From Marinobacter sp. es.048 (lineage in GTDB: Bacteria > Pseudomonadota > Gammaproteobacteria > Pseudomonadales > Oleiphilaceae), in the NCBI RefSeq assembly GCF_900188435.1, contig NZ_FYFA01000001.1, positions 1,302,001 through 1,366,000 on the forward strand: a stretch of DNA of 64,000 nucleotides. The letters are read 5' to 3'. This document shows positions 51,126 through 60,056 of this stretch, one piece after another; positions within the stretch are counted from its first letter, which is position 1, and every line of letters starts with the position of its first letter. A model generated the notes under the pieces. That model was not told the DNA's origin. It searched no databases and worked only from the letters and a program-made list of their open reading frames with translations. The translations under genes were made by a program, and so were the position numbers.

Positions 51126-53021
51126 ATGAAAAAAAGAGATGATCTGACCAAGGACATGCCGGAGCTTCCGGAAAGCGGCCAGAGCCGCCGCCGGTTTATG
51201 GGCGCTGCTGCCCTTGCGGGCGTTGCCGGTGCAACCGGGCTTGGCACCGCAGTAATGTCGCGCGAGGCATTCGCGGCCGCCGCCGAGGAGGCCCGCAACA
51301 AATACGTGATACATCCGGGGGAGCTGGACGAGTACTACGGTTTCTGGAGTGGTGGTCACTCTGGTGAAGTAAGGGTTTTGGGTGTGCCCTCCATGCGCGA
51401 GCTTATGCGCATTCCGGTGTTCAATGTGGACTCTGCGACCGGATGGGGCATCAGCAACGAGAGTAAGGACGTGCTGGGCCATGACAATACCCACCTGAAT
51501 GGCGATTCCCACCACCCCCATATTTCCATGACGGATGGCCGTTACGATGGCAAGTACCTGTTCATCAATGACAAGGCCAATACCCGTGTGGCCCGGATCC
51601 GCCTGGACATCATGAAGTGTGACAAGATCACCACCATCCCCAATGTGCAGGCCATTCATGGTCTGCGACTGCAGAAGGTGCCAAAAACCAAGTACGTCTT
51701 CTGCAACGCGGAATACGTGATTCCGCATCCCAATGATGGCAGCGATACCAGCCTTGAAAGCAGCTTCACCATGTTCAATGCGGTTGATGCGGAGACCATG
51801 GAGGTAGCCTTCCAGGTAATTGTTGACGGCAACCTGGACAACACCGACGCCGACTACACCGGCAAGTACGCCTGCTCCACCTGCTACAACTCGGAGAAGG
51901 CGCTGGATCTGGCCGGTACCATGCGCAATGATCGCGACTGGGCGGTGGTGTTCAATATCGAACGCATCGAGCAGGCGGTGAAGAACGGCAACTACAAGAC
52001 TCTGGGTGACTCCAAGGTTCCGGTGGTAGACGGTCGTGCAGGCTCGGAACTGACCCGTTACATCCCTGTTCCCAAGAACCCCCATGGCCTGAATACCTCG
52101 CCGGACGGCAAATACTTTATTGCCAACGGCAAGCTGTCACCGACCGTGTCCATCATTGCCATCGACAAGCTGGACGATCTGTTCGACGGCAAGATCGCGC
52201 CGCGCGATACCGTGGTGGGCGAGCCCGAGCTGGGTCTTGGGCCTCTGCATACAACCTTCGATGGCCGTGGCAATGCCTATACCACACTGTTTATCGACAG
52301 CCAGGTGGCGAAGTGGAACATCGCGGATGCCATCAAGCACTACAACGGCGAGGATGTGAACTACATCCGTCAGAAGCTGGACGTGCATTATCAGCCGGGC
52401 CACAACCATGCGTCCCTGACCGAATCCCGAGATGCCGATGGCAAGTGGCTGGTTGTGCTGTCGAAGTTCTCCAAGGACCGGTTCCTGCCGGTTGGACCTC
52501 TGCATGCAGAGAACGACCAGTTGATCGATATCTCCGGTGAGGAGATGAAGCTGGTTCACGATGGCCCGACTTTCGCCGAGCCTCACGACTGTATTCTGGT
52601 GCGTCGTGATCAGATCAAGACCAAGAAGATCTACGATCGCGACGATCCGTTCTTTGCCTCTGCCGTTGAGCAGGCCAGGAAGGATGGCGTGACTCTGGAA
52701 GCCGACAACAAAGTTATCCGCGATGGCAACAAGGTTCGTGTATACATGACCTCGATTGCGCCGCAGTACGGGATGACCGAGTTCAAGGTGAAACAGGGTG
52801 ATGAAGTGACGGTGTATGTGACCAACCTGGACACTATTGAAGATGTGACCCACGGTTTCTGTATGGTGAACCATGGTGTGAGCATGGAGGTCAGTCCGCA
52901 GCAGACAGCTTCGGTGACCTTCAAGGCGGATCGTCCAGGGGTGCACTGGTACTACTGCAACTGGTTCTGTCATGCGCTGCATATGGAGATGCGGGGTCGC
53001 ATGATTGTAGAGAAGGCCTGA
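51126..53021 (+). CDS. nosZ: Nitrous oxide reductase NosZ
   Basis: A 631-residue periplasmic enzyme that reduces N2O to N2. It has a Tat signal ([20 protein letters not shown] near residues 15-34), a seven-bladed propeller holding the CuZ cluster with His motifs ('[15 protein letters not shown]', '[13 protein letters not shown]', 'AEPHDC'), and a C-terminal cupredoxin with the CuA site [14 protein letters not shown]. This is clade I NosZ (Tat type). ATG 51126 is used; a TTG at 51117 is closer to GGAG but less likely. Confidence 0.98.
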   Translation: MKKRDDLTKDMPELPESGQSRRRFMGAAALAGVAGATGLGTAVMSREAFAAAAEEARNKYVIHPGELDEYYGFWSGGHSGEVRVLGVPSMRELMRIPVFNVDSATGWGISNESKDVLGHDNTHLNGDSHHPHISMTDGRYDGKYLFINDKANTRVARIRLDIMKCDKITTIPNVQAIHGLRLQKVPKTKYVFCNAEYVIPHPNDGSDTSLESSFTMFNAVDAETMEVAFQVIVDGNLDNTDADYTGKYACSTCYNSEKALDLAGTMRNDRDWAVVFNIERIEQAVKNGNYKTLGDSKVPVVDGRAGSELTRYIPVPKNPHGLNTSPDGKYFIANGKLSPTVSIIAIDKLDDLFDGKIAPRDTVVGEPELGLGPLHTTFDGRGNAYTTLFIDSQVAKWNIADAIKHYNGEDVNYIRQKLDVHYQPGHNHASLTESRDADGKWLVVLSKFSKDRFLPVGPLHAENDQLIDISGEEMKLVHDGPTFAEPHDCILVRRDQIKTKKIYDRDDPFFASAVEQARKDGVTLEADNKVIRDGNKVRVYMTSIAPQYGMTEFKVKQGDEVTVYVTNLDTIEDVTHGFCMVNHGVSMEVSPQQTASVTFKADRPGVHWYYCNWFCHALHMEMRGRMIVEKA

Positions 53022-53082
53022 TCCATTGAGGTTCCTGTCAGGGCTCCTGTGTGGGTCCTGGCAGGCCTGCTGGTCGGGTATG

Positions 53083-53198
53083 GCAAACCGATGGTAAAGG
53101 GCTTTCCGAAACACGCCCGCGAGTACTTCCCTGTAGGGCTCGAATCGGGCCATCCGTGGCCCTCAACGGTTTCGGAAAGCCCTTTACCATCGATTTGC
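53083..53198. repeat. Long inverted repeat between nosZ and nosD
   Basis: Arms 53083-53112 (GCAAACCGATGGTAAAGGGC...) and 53169-53198 are inverse copies over 30 bp with one mismatch; the 56-bp centre has shorter self-pairing parts (CCCTGTAGGGCTCG; GGGCCATCCGTGGCCC). It contains no gene and ends 28 bp before the nosD start. Confidence 0.88.
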
Positions 53199-53225
53199 AC
53201 AGAGCAAGGTGCAGTCCTCCAACAT

Positions 53226-54512
53226 ATGAACTCTCGAGATAAATTGATGTATCGAACCTTGCGTTATGGAGTGGCCCTGACCGTCGCTCTGTTATCGCTG
53301 ACCGCGCAAGCGGACCTGCAAGAACAGCTTGATGCCCTGAAGCCGGGCGCGAGCTTTGAGCTTCCCCCTGAGCAGATTTCGTCTCTGACTATCCGGGTGC
53401 CCGGGGTGTCTGTGTCATGCCATGAAGAGACGGTGATTGACCCGGGCGGGCAGGGGAATGCGGTGGATATTGTTGCCGAAGCAGTGACGTTTTCCGGGTG
53501 TGACGTGCGCAACTGGGGCCGAGATCTGAACGAGCTGGATGCGGGGATTTTCGTGGCTCGCGAAGCCAGAGGTGCGGTGGTTGAGAACAACCGATTGCAG
53601 GGCCCTGCGTTCGGGGTCTGGCTGGATGCGACGCCGGATGTGACGGTCCGAAATAATACGATTCGCGGTGATGACAGTCTGCGTCCGAATGACCGGGGCA
53701 ATGGGATTCATCTGTTCAATACCACCGGCGCGCTGATTGAGGGCAATGACATTCGTCAGACCCGGGATGCGATCTATATCGAGACGGCGGATAACAACAC
53801 GATCCGTGGCAATGAGATGGCGGATCTGCGTTATGGCATCCATTACATGTACTCGATGAATAATCTGCTGGAGAGCAATGTCACCCGAAACACGCGAACC
53901 GGTTATGCACTGATGCAGAGCAAGCGGTTGAAGGTGATTAACAACCAGTCGGTCAACGATGAGAACTACGGGATTCTGATGAATTTCATTACCCAGTCGG
54001 AGTTGCGGGGTAATGTGGTGACCGGGGTGTCCCAGGGGCGGACCGGAGGGGTGACGATTGAGGGAGCCGAAGGCAAGGCGGTTTTTATCTATAACTCCCT
54101 TTACAACACGTTCGAAGGCAATCTGTTTGCGGATAGCAACATCGGCATTCACCTGACCGCCGGTTCTGAAGACAACGAGGTGTTCGGCAACGCGTTCGTG
54201 AACAATCAACGCCAGGTAAAGTATGTGGCCACCCGCACCCAGGAGTGGTCGAAGGGAAACAGCGGCAATTTCTGGAGTGATTACCTGGGCTGGGATCGGA
54301 ACCAGGATGGCGTTGGCGATGTGCCCTATGAACCCAACGACAACGTGGACCGGCTGCTGTGGAAGTATCCGGAAGCCAAGGTCCTGATGTTCAGCCCGGC
54401 GGTGGATACCCTGCGCTGGGTGCAGGATGCGTTTCCGGTGGTCAAGTCCGCCGGTGTGACCGATTCCCATCCCCTGATGCGGATGCCCGCAGAGCTTCAA
54501 CCGGAGAACTGA
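53226..54512 (+). CDS. nosD: NosD, periplasmic protein for CuZ assembly
   Basis: A 428-residue exported protein (signal peptide around YRTLRYGVALTVALLSLTA) forming a right-handed beta-helix of carbohydrate-binding/sugar-hydrolase (CASH) repeats: 'NNRLQGPAFGVWLDATPDVTVRNNTIRG', 'GNDIRQTRDAIYIETADNNTIRGNEM'. With NosF and NosY it forms an ABC-type complex for NosZ maturation. The start may be ATG 53226 or 53247; neither has a strong ribosome-binding site. The stop overlaps the nosF start. Confidence 0.95.
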   Translation: MNSRDKLMYRTLRYGVALTVALLSLTAQADLQEQLDALKPGASFELPPEQISSLTIRVPGVSVSCHEETVIDPGGQGNAVDIVAEAVTFSGCDVRNWGRDLNELDAGIFVAREARGAVVENNRLQGPAFGVWLDATPDVTVRNNTIRGDDSLRPNDRGNGIHLFNTTGALIEGNDIRQTRDAIYIETADNNTIRGNEMADLRYGIHYMYSMNNLLESNVTRNTRTGYALMQSKRLKVINNQSVNDENYGILMNFITQSELRGNVVTGVSQGRTGGVTIEGAEGKAVFIYNSLYNTFEGNLFADSNIGIHLTAGSEDNEVFGNAFVNNQRQVKYVATRTQEWSKGNSGNFWSDYLGWDRNQDGVGDVPYEPNDNVDRLLWKYPEAKVLMFSPAVDTLRWVQDAFPVVKSAGVTDSHPLMRMPAELQPEN

Positions 54513-55444
54513 TGAGCTGTTTTCGTCTTGAGAATGTGAGTTACCGGTACGACAAGAGCCCGGTCCTTACGGGGATCGATCTGACTCTGGAGCCGGGTGA
54601 GATCCTGGGTTTGTTTGGCCATAACGGTGCCGGTAAGACAACTTGTATCAAGCTGATCCTGGGGCTTATGACTCCCAATCAGGGATCGGTTTCCGTGCTT
54701 GGCGGCCAGGCTGGTGATCCGCAGGTGACCCAGCACATCGGTTACCTGCCGGAAAATGTGATGTTCTACCCGCAGCTGACCGGGCGGGAGATTCTGAACC
54801 ATTTCGCCCGGCTGAAAGGCGCGTCCCTGCAACAGGTGCCTCAACTGCTCGAACAGGTTGGCCTTGGCGATGCCATGGATGCCCGCACCAAGACCTACTC
54901 AAAAGGCATGCGCCAGCGTCTTGGTCTGGCCCAGGCGCTGTTGGGCAAGCCGAAGCTGCTGATGCTGGACGAGCCTACCGTGGGTCTGGATCCGGTCGCC
55001 ACGGCAGATCTGTACCGGTTGCTCCGGGAGCTGCGTGATGGAGGGACGGGCATTGTGCTGTGTTCGCATGTGCTGCCCGGTGTCGAGCCCTACATTGATC
55101 GTGCAGCCATTCTCACCGGTGGGGCCCTGAGGGCTGCCGGGGATCTGGCCGCATTAAGGCGGCAGGCCAACATGCCGGTGACCCTGTCTCTGGATCCAGC
55201 CAACAGTATCTCGGCGCTGGAACATGTGATCGACAGGGCATCGAGCAACAGTGGTTTGATCATCAAGACCGATAGCGGGCGCTTGCGGGTGGATGTGCAG
55301 CCGAGGGAGAAAATGGCCTTGCTGAATGCAGTGATGGCATCGGGTGAAGTGGCAGATATCAGCATTCATCAGCCCAGCCTGGAAGACATCTACGTGCACT
55401 TTATTGGTTCTGGTGGCCTGGCCCACCGGGGAGGCAGTAAATGA
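54512..55444 (+). CDS. nosF: NosF, ABC ATPase for NosZ maturation
   Basis: A 310-residue ATPase: Walker A GHNGAGKTT (residues 37-45), Q-loop 'GYLPENVMFYPQLTGREIL', signature YSKGMRQRLGLAQALLGKPK, Walker B LLMLDEPTVGLDP and the H-loop CSHVLPG. It powers the NosDFY complex. The start ATG at 54512 overlaps the nosD stop codon (TGATG); it overlaps nosY by ATGA at the other end, so nosDFY are translated together. Confidence 0.96.
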   Translation: MSCFRLENVSYRYDKSPVLTGIDLTLEPGEILGLFGHNGAGKTTCIKLILGLMTPNQGSVSVLGGQAGDPQVTQHIGYLPENVMFYPQLTGREILNHFARLKGASLQQVPQLLEQVGLGDAMDARTKTYSKGMRQRLGLAQALLGKPKLLMLDEPTVGLDPVATADLYRLLRELRDGGTGIVLCSHVLPGVEPYIDRAAILTGGALRAAGDLAALRRQANMPVTLSLDPANSISALEHVIDRASSNSGLIIKTDSGRLRVDVQPREKMALLNAVMASGEVADISIHQPSLEDIYVHFIGSGGLAHRGGSK

Positions 55445-56271
55445 ACAGTATCTGGACCATTGCCCGTAAGGAATTCAGTGATAGTCTGCGCAATCGTTGG
55501 CTGATGGCCATTTCTCTGGTTTTCGCCACCCTGGCTTTGGGCATCGCCTGGTTTGGCGCCGCAGCCTCCGGGCAGGTGGGGTATGCCTCCACGCCTGCCA
55601 CCATTGCCAGCCTTGCGAGCCTTGGAATCTTCCTGATCCCATTGATTGCATTGCTGCTTGCCTACGATGCCATCGTTGGTGAGGAAGAGGGTGGAACCCT
55701 GCTGTTACTGCTGACCTACCCGCTCAGCCGCAGCCAGTTGCTGCTCGGCAAGTTCCTGGGCCATGGCCTGACCCTGGCTCTCGCTACCGTGATTGGTTTC
55801 GGCGTCGCCGGTGTGGCCATTGCAGTGCTGGTGGAAGAAGTTGCCATTGCCAGTCTCGCGGCAGCCATGCTGCGGTTCATTGTTTCCACCGTGCTTTTGG
55901 GGTGGGGCTTTATTGCCCTTGCCTACGTGATCAGTGTTCGGGTCAGCGAAAAGCCCATTGCCGCCGGACTGGCCCTGGCGATCTGGTTCTTCTTCGTGCT
56001 GATATTCGACCTGATGCTGCTGGGCACTCTCGTGGCCAGCGAAGGCCAGTTCAGCGCTGAACTGTTGCCCTGGCTGTTGATGCTCAATCCAACGGACATC
56101 TACCGTCTGCTCAATATCGTTGCCTTCGGCGACAGCGCCCAGCTCAGTGGCGTCCTCAGTCTCGGTGCCGACCTCCCCATTGGTGCCACCGGCCTGTGGT
56201 TTGGCCTGGTGCTGTGGTTTGCCATCCCGCTGGCAGGCGCCTTGTTACTTTTCCGAAACCGCCGTATCTGA
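55441..56271 (+). CDS. nosY: NosY, ABC permease for NosZ maturation
   Basis: A 276-residue inner-membrane protein with six segments, starting MNSIWTIARKEFSDSLRNRW (amphipathic elbow helix) and including 'IVGEEEGGTLLLLLTYPLSRSQLLLGKFLGHGL', the typical coupling region of ABC-2 permeases. It pairs with NosF and NosD in copper-sulfur centre assembly of NosZ. It ends 14 bp before nosL. Confidence 0.96.
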   Translation: MNSIWTIARKEFSDSLRNRWLMAISLVFATLALGIAWFGAAASGQVGYASTPATIASLASLGIFLIPLIALLLAYDAIVGEEEGGTLLLLLTYPLSRSQLLLGKFLGHGLTLALATVIGFGVAGVAIAVLVEEVAIASLAAAMLRFIVSTVLLGWGFIALAYVISVRVSEKPIAAGLALAIWFFFVLIFDLMLLGTLVASEGQFSAELLPWLLMLNPTDIYRLLNIVAFGDSAQLSGVLSLGADLPIGATGLWFGLVLWFAIPLAGALLLFRNRRI

Positions 56272-56285
56272 ACGGAGTTGTCCCG

Positions 56286-56822
56286 ATGAACACAAGCAAA
56301 CTCAACTGGCTCCTGGCCGCCCTGGCAGTTCTCACATTGACAGCCTGCTCAGGTAGCGAAGAACAAACCACTGCCAAAGCCGCTCCGGTCAATTTTGTAA
56401 CTGGCGATGAGTGCCACGTCTGCGGCATGGTCATCACCAGCTTCCCGGGGCCGAAAGGCGAAGCCATCACCGAAAAAGAACAGCACGTGCGCAAATTCTG
56501 CTCCACTAGAGACATGTTCGCGTGGGCCTTGCAGCCAGAGAATGTAAATCGGGATCACACCCTTTACGTCCACGATATGGCGCAGACCGAATGGCAAAGC
56601 CCCAACGACACCGCTCTTATTGATGCCCGTGAAGCTTTCTATGTGATCGGTTCCAGCCGTAAGGGCGCGATGGGCCCAACCCTGGCATCCTTTTCTAGTC
56701 AGGCCGATGCAGACGATTTTGCCAGCGAACATGGTGGGAAGGTGGTGGCTTTTGCAGGAATCACCATGGACCACCTTAATAGCGGCATGGCGATGCATAG
56801 TATGGATGGAATGGACCACTAG
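56286..56822 (+). CDS. nosL: NosL, copper chaperone lipoprotein
   Basis: A 178-residue lipoprotein: lipobox LTLTAC at residues 14-19, then 'DECHVCGMVITSFPGPKGEA', the NosL Cu(I)-binding region (Cys and Met). It ends MDGMDH with a Met/His tail. It supplies copper to NosZ via NosDFY. GGAG lies ahead of ATG 56286; longer in-frame starts lie inside nosY. It is the last nos gene, followed by a palindromic terminator-like repeat. Confidence 0.95.
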   Translation: MNTSKLNWLLAALAVLTLTACSGSEEQTTAKAAPVNFVTGDECHVCGMVITSFPGPKGEAITEKEQHVRKFCSTRDMFAWALQPENVNRDHTLYVHDMAQTEWQSPNDTALIDAREAFYVIGSSRKGAMGPTLASFSSQADADDFASEHGGKVVAFAGITMDHLNSGMAMHSMDGMDH

Positions 56823-56830
56823 AAATGAAA

Positions 56831-56864
56831 AAGGGGTCAGATGAAAGCCTTCATCTGACCCCTT
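56831..56864. terminator. Terminator formed by REP-like palindrome between nosL and moaA
   Basis: AAGGGGTCAGATGAA (56831-56845) and TTCATCTGACCCCTT (56850-56864) form a perfect 15-bp hairpin with 4-nt loop; the half-sites are those of the repeat ahead of hemN. It sits between two convergent genes and could end both. Confidence 0.75.
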
Positions 56865-56879
56865 CGTTAAATTGGCCGC

Positions 56880-57872
56880 TTAGCCGCCGGTCATATTCAT
56901 GAATCGCAGAATCTGCACATCGCCATTTGTTGAAAAGTGATGTCGCTCCGGCTTCAGATCCATGGCGTTGATAATGGTCTCCCGCAGTTTGTCGTCGGTC
57001 ACCGGGTTGCCGCGCAGCACCCGGCGCAGATCCACTGAGTGCTCGTTGCCCAGGCAAAGAAGCAGCCGACCTTCAACAGTCACTCTCACCCGATTGCAGG
57101 TAGAACAGAAGTTGTGGGAATGGGGGGAAATGAAACCGACCCGGGTCTCGCTATCCTCCATACGGTAATAGCGGGCGGGGCCGCCGGAATCCTCGGTTGC
57201 CGGAACCAGCTCGTGGTGTTTCCGGATGATGTCCCGCACCTCCTCGCTGGTGCAGAGCGCCAGGCCCCGATCGTGTTCGGATATTTCACCCAGGGGCATC
57301 TCTTCGATAAAGCTGATATCCACCTGCTTCTTCCGGGCGAACTCGATCAGCTCGGGAATTTCCTCATCATTCCGCCCCTTCATCACCACCGTATTGATCT
57401 TGATACCCCGGAAGCCGGCCTCACGGGCAGCATCAATACCGTCCAGCACATGGCTCAGCTTGCCCGTGCGGGTAATGTTGCGGAATTTCTCCGGGTCCAG
57501 GGAATCCAGGCTGATGTTCAGACGATGCATGCCCGCCTTGCGCAGGGGCTCTGCCATGGTCGTGAGCTGGCTGCCGTTGGTGGTCATGGCGAAGTCCCGC
57601 AGCCCGTAGGTGCCAATCTCTTTTACCAGTTCCAGAATGTCCTTGCGTACCAGAGGCTCGCCACCGGTCAGGCGAATCTTTTCGGTGCCAAGGTCAACAA
57701 AGTTGCGGGCAACGCGGGCAATTTCCTCGAGAGTCAGAACCTGCTGGCGGGGCAGGAAGGTCATGTCCTCGGCCATACAGTACACGCAGCGGAAGTCGCA
57801 CCGGTCAGTGACGGACAGACGCACGTAGTTGACGGTGCGACCAAAACGGTCTGTCAGTTTGTTCTGGGGCAT
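56880..57872 (-). CDS. moaA: GTP 3',8-cyclase MoaA (molybdenum cofactor synthesis)
   Basis: A 330-residue radical-SAM enzyme for the first step of molybdopterin synthesis. N-terminal cluster motif CDFRCVYC (CX3CX2C), '[12 protein letters not shown]' for SAM binding, a second C-terminal cluster '[21 protein letters not shown]', and the conserved GG tail (NMTGG). AGGA precedes ATG 57872. A strong NarL site lies 77 bp upstream, so extra cofactor may be made when nitrate is used, as with moaA1 of Pseudomonas nar clusters. Confidence 0.96.
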   Translation of the reverse strand: MPQNKLTDRFGRTVNYVRLSVTDRCDFRCVYCMAEDMTFLPRQQVLTLEEIARVARNFVDLGTEKIRLTGGEPLVRKDILELVKEIGTYGLRDFAMTTNGSQLTTMAEPLRKAGMHRLNISLDSLDPEKFRNITRTGKLSHVLDGIDAAREAGFRGIKINTVVMKGRNDEEIPELIEFARKKQVDISFIEEMPLGEISEHDRGLALCTSEEVRDIIRKHHELVPATEDSGGPARYYRMEDSETRVGFISPHSHNFCSTCNRVRVTVEGRLLLCLGNEHSVDLRRVLRGNPVTDDKLRETIINAMDLKPERHHFSTNGDVQILRFMNMTGG

Positions 57873-57948
57873 CGGGTTGGTCCTGTTGCCGATTGTTTTT
57901 TTAACCTGAGTATAGACCAAGTATTGCAGATCGGATCAACAATTCCGA

Positions 57949-57964
57949 TACCCCTCGGGAGGTA
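57949..57964. promoter_or_regulatory. NarL 7-2-7 site upstream of moaA
   Basis: TACCCCT-CG-GGAGGTA has left and right heptamers that match as TACCCCT and TACCTCC, one of the best sites in the window. It may serve moaA (minus strand) or the DUF454 gene (plus strand). Confidence 0.7.
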
Positions 57965-58050
57965 GGCCGTCGGGAACTGTCTGGGTGGAGACCGCTGAGG
58001 TCTATCCTTGTAAACTAGATGCAATTATCAATCGTGGTGAGAGCGCCATT

Positions 58051-58419
58051 ATGGGCGATCGTTTTGGGAAAACCGGATTTCGAATTCTTGCGTATATTTC
58101 AATTACGTTGGCACTGGCCGGAGTTGTTCTGCCGCTTTTGCCGACAACAGTCTTTGTGTTGTTGGCAGCGTTTTTTGCCAGTAAGGGATCTCCGGCCTTT
58201 GCTCAATGGCTTGAAGAGCACCCCAGGTTTGGCCCGGCAATCGATCAGTGGCGTACACGTCGGGCGGTGCCGATGAGGGCCAAGGTGCTCGCCTGCAGCA
58301 TGATGGCGCTCAGTTGGGGGATGCTGTTCGTGCTTGGAGCATCTGGACTGGTATTGGGGATATCTGGCGTATTTTTGTGCGGCACCGCTTGTTATCTGGT
58401 GACTCGACCTTCTTATTAA
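58051..58419 (+). CDS. DUF454 (YbaN-type) inner-membrane protein
   Basis: A 122-residue membrane protein. It has 'LALAGVVLPLLPTTVFVLLAAFFASKGSPAFAQWLEEHPRFGPAIDQWR', the YbaN/DUF454 signature, and two further hydrophobic segments. Start at 58051 fits the family; in-frame upstream codons would add an unusual N-terminus. It lies 28 bp ahead of nsrR. YbaN relatives occur next to heme or NO-linked genes; the function is not known. Confidence 0.85.
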   Translation: MGDRFGKTGFRILAYISITLALAGVVLPLLPTTVFVLLAAFFASKGSPAFAQWLEEHPRFGPAIDQWRTRRAVPMRAKVLACSMMALSWGMLFVLGASGLVLGISGVFLCGTACYLVTRPSY

Positions 58420-58447
58420 CGGCTTGTATTAACAACTGGAGTTTTGA

Positions 58448-58885
58448 ATGCACATCACCCGTTACACGGATTATTCACTTCGCGTACTGATTTATCTGGC
58501 AGTACAGGGTGATCGTCTGGCGACCATACAGGAAATCGCCGACAGTTATGATATCTCCAAAAACCACCTTATGAAGGTGGTGCACCAGTTGAACAAAAAA
58601 GGCTATATCGAGACTATCCGTGGCAAAAAGGGTGGCATGCGTCTGCACCGTTCGCCTTCGGATATCAGCATCGGCATCCTGGTGCGGGAAACCGAACAGG
58701 ATCTGAGCATCGTGGAGTGCTTCTCCTCCAAGAATGCTTGCAAGATAACACCGGTGTGCGGTCTTAAATCAATGTTTGGGGAAGCGCTGAAAGCGTTTCT
58801 GGAGGTGCTCGACAAGTACACGCTTGCCGACGTTATCCAGGAACAGCACAGACCCCAGCTTTTGAGGTTGCTTCAGATAGCCTGA
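58448..58885 (+). CDS. nsrR: NsrR, NO-sensing Rrf2-family repressor
   Basis: A 145-residue Rrf2 regulator: helix-turn-helix 'LATIQEIADSYDISKNHLMKVVHQLNKKGYIETIRGKKGGMRL' and the three cysteines CFSSKNACKITPVC for an NO-sensitive Fe-S cluster. It opens MHITRYTDYSLRVLIYLAVQ, the NsrR-specific start. It should repress NO-protection genes (hmp, nor, dnr type) until NO breaks its cluster. It shares a short gap with the DUF454 gene and ends inside a hairpin shared with the convergent desB. Confidence 0.94.
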   Translation: MHITRYTDYSLRVLIYLAVQGDRLATIQEIADSYDISKNHLMKVVHQLNKKGYIETIRGKKGGMRLHRSPSDISIGILVRETEQDLSIVECFSSKNACKITPVCGLKSMFGEALKAFLEVLDKYTLADVIQEQHRPQLLRLLQIA

Positions 58886-58921
58886 ACCGGCCAGGTTGCC
58901 TTTAGCTTGCCTGGCCGGTTC
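58884..58921. terminator. Hairpin between nsrR and desB
   Basis: GAACCGGCCAGG (58884-58895) pairs perfectly with CCTGGCCGGTTC (58910-58921). No T-run follows, so it may be a weak or Rho-aided terminator for both convergent genes. Confidence 0.6.
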
Positions 58922-58928
58922 AACCCGG

Positions 58929-60002
58929 TCAGGCCGCTCTGGCAACCCCCGCCATCTTTCCGGGCAGGGAATGATTGAGTATCCTCTTGATGACTGTTCC
59001 GTACTGACTGGCAAAACTGCCGGTGTTGTAATGTATGCCGTGCTTTTGACATACCGCCTGCACCTTCCCGGCAATTTCCGGATATCGGTGGGCAGGCAGG
59101 TCGGGAAACACGTGATGCTCTACCTGGTAACTGAGGTGCCCGCTCAGGATGTGCAGCCAACGACCACCGGTGAAGTTTGAAGACCCGGTGAGTTGGCGCA
59201 GGTACCAGTGGCCTTTGCTCTCGCCCTCGCACTCCTCCTTGGTAAAGGTTTCCGCATCCTGTGTGAAATGGCCGCAGAAAATCACGGTGGATGACCAGAG
59301 GTTGCGGATCAGGTTGGCGCCAACATTTCCTGCCAGAACAATGGGCGCCACCGGCAAGGTGAGCAGTGGAAAGAACACGTAATCCTTGAAGGCCTGGCGG
59401 CCACCCTTGCGGGCGAATTCCTCCAGAAACGGCAGTTTTTCCCGCCAACTTATTTCCCGGCTCCGCAGCTTCTCGGTTTCAAGTTCGTGCAGGCCCACGC
59501 CCCACTGGAAGAACACGCTCAGCAGGATGTAATTGATGAACTGCAGTGTGTGCCAGGGTTTCCAGGGTTCGTCATCGGTCAGTCGTAACACGGCGTAGCC
59601 GTAGTCACGGTCCTTGCCGATAATGTTGGTGTAGGTGTGATGTTCATAGTTATGGGTGCGGCGCCAGGAATCACCTGTGCAGACCGTATCCCACTCGTAG
59701 GTCTGGGAATGCAGGCTCGGGTCGTTCATCCAGTCGTACTGGCCGTGCATGACATTATGGCCGATCTCCATATTTTCCAGGATCTTGGCAATGCCCAGGG
59801 TTGCGGTGGCGGCAACGAATACCGGCGGTATGAAACCGAGGGGCATCATGATCCGGCCCCCTGCCTCGAGGCTTCGGTGCAGGCGAACCATCCGCCGGAT
59901 GTATCGGGCGTCCCGTTCGCCGAGGTCCGCAAGGACCTCATCCCGGATCGCGTTCAGATCTGTTTCAAGTTCTCCGAGCTGTGCTTCGGTCATCTTTTTC
60001 AT
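58929..60002 (-). CDS. desB: Fatty acid (acyl-CoA) desaturase, DesB-like
   Basis: A 357-residue membrane diiron desaturase with the three His boxes: HNVMHGQYDW, HNYEHHTYTN and QVEHHVFPDLP, plus hydrophobic segments between. It should insert a double bond in acyl chains using electrons from the reductase encoded upstream (desC). The order desT-desC-desB matches the Pseudomonas aeruginosa acyl-CoA delta-9 desaturase locus. It is 54 bp downstream of desC on the minus strand and under the same operator set. Confidence 0.88.
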   Translation of the reverse strand: MKKMTEAQLGELETDLNAIRDEVLADLGERDARYIRRMVRLHRSLEAGGRIMMPLGFIPPVFVAATATLGIAKILENMEIGHNVMHGQYDWMNDPSLHSQTYEWDTVCTGDSWRRTHNYEHHTYTNIIGKDRDYGYAVLRLTDDEPWKPWHTLQFINYILLSVFFQWGVGLHELETEKLRSREISWREKLPFLEEFARKGGRQAFKDYVFFPLLTLPVAPIVLAGNVGANLIRNLWSSTVIFCGHFTQDAETFTKEECEGESKGHWYLRQLTGSSNFTGGRWLHILSGHLSYQVEHHVFPDLPAHRYPEIAGKVQAVCQKHGIHYNTGSFASQYGTVIKRILNHSLPGKMAGVARAA

Positions 60003-60056
60003 GGTGGTACTCCCTGCGGTGCACTGAGGCTCCGCGATGAAATAGGGTGAGGATTC

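Noticed and set aside
53049..53225. Upstream extension of nosD from GTG 53049
   Set aside because: It would translate the inverted repeat and place the signal peptide 70 residues from the start.
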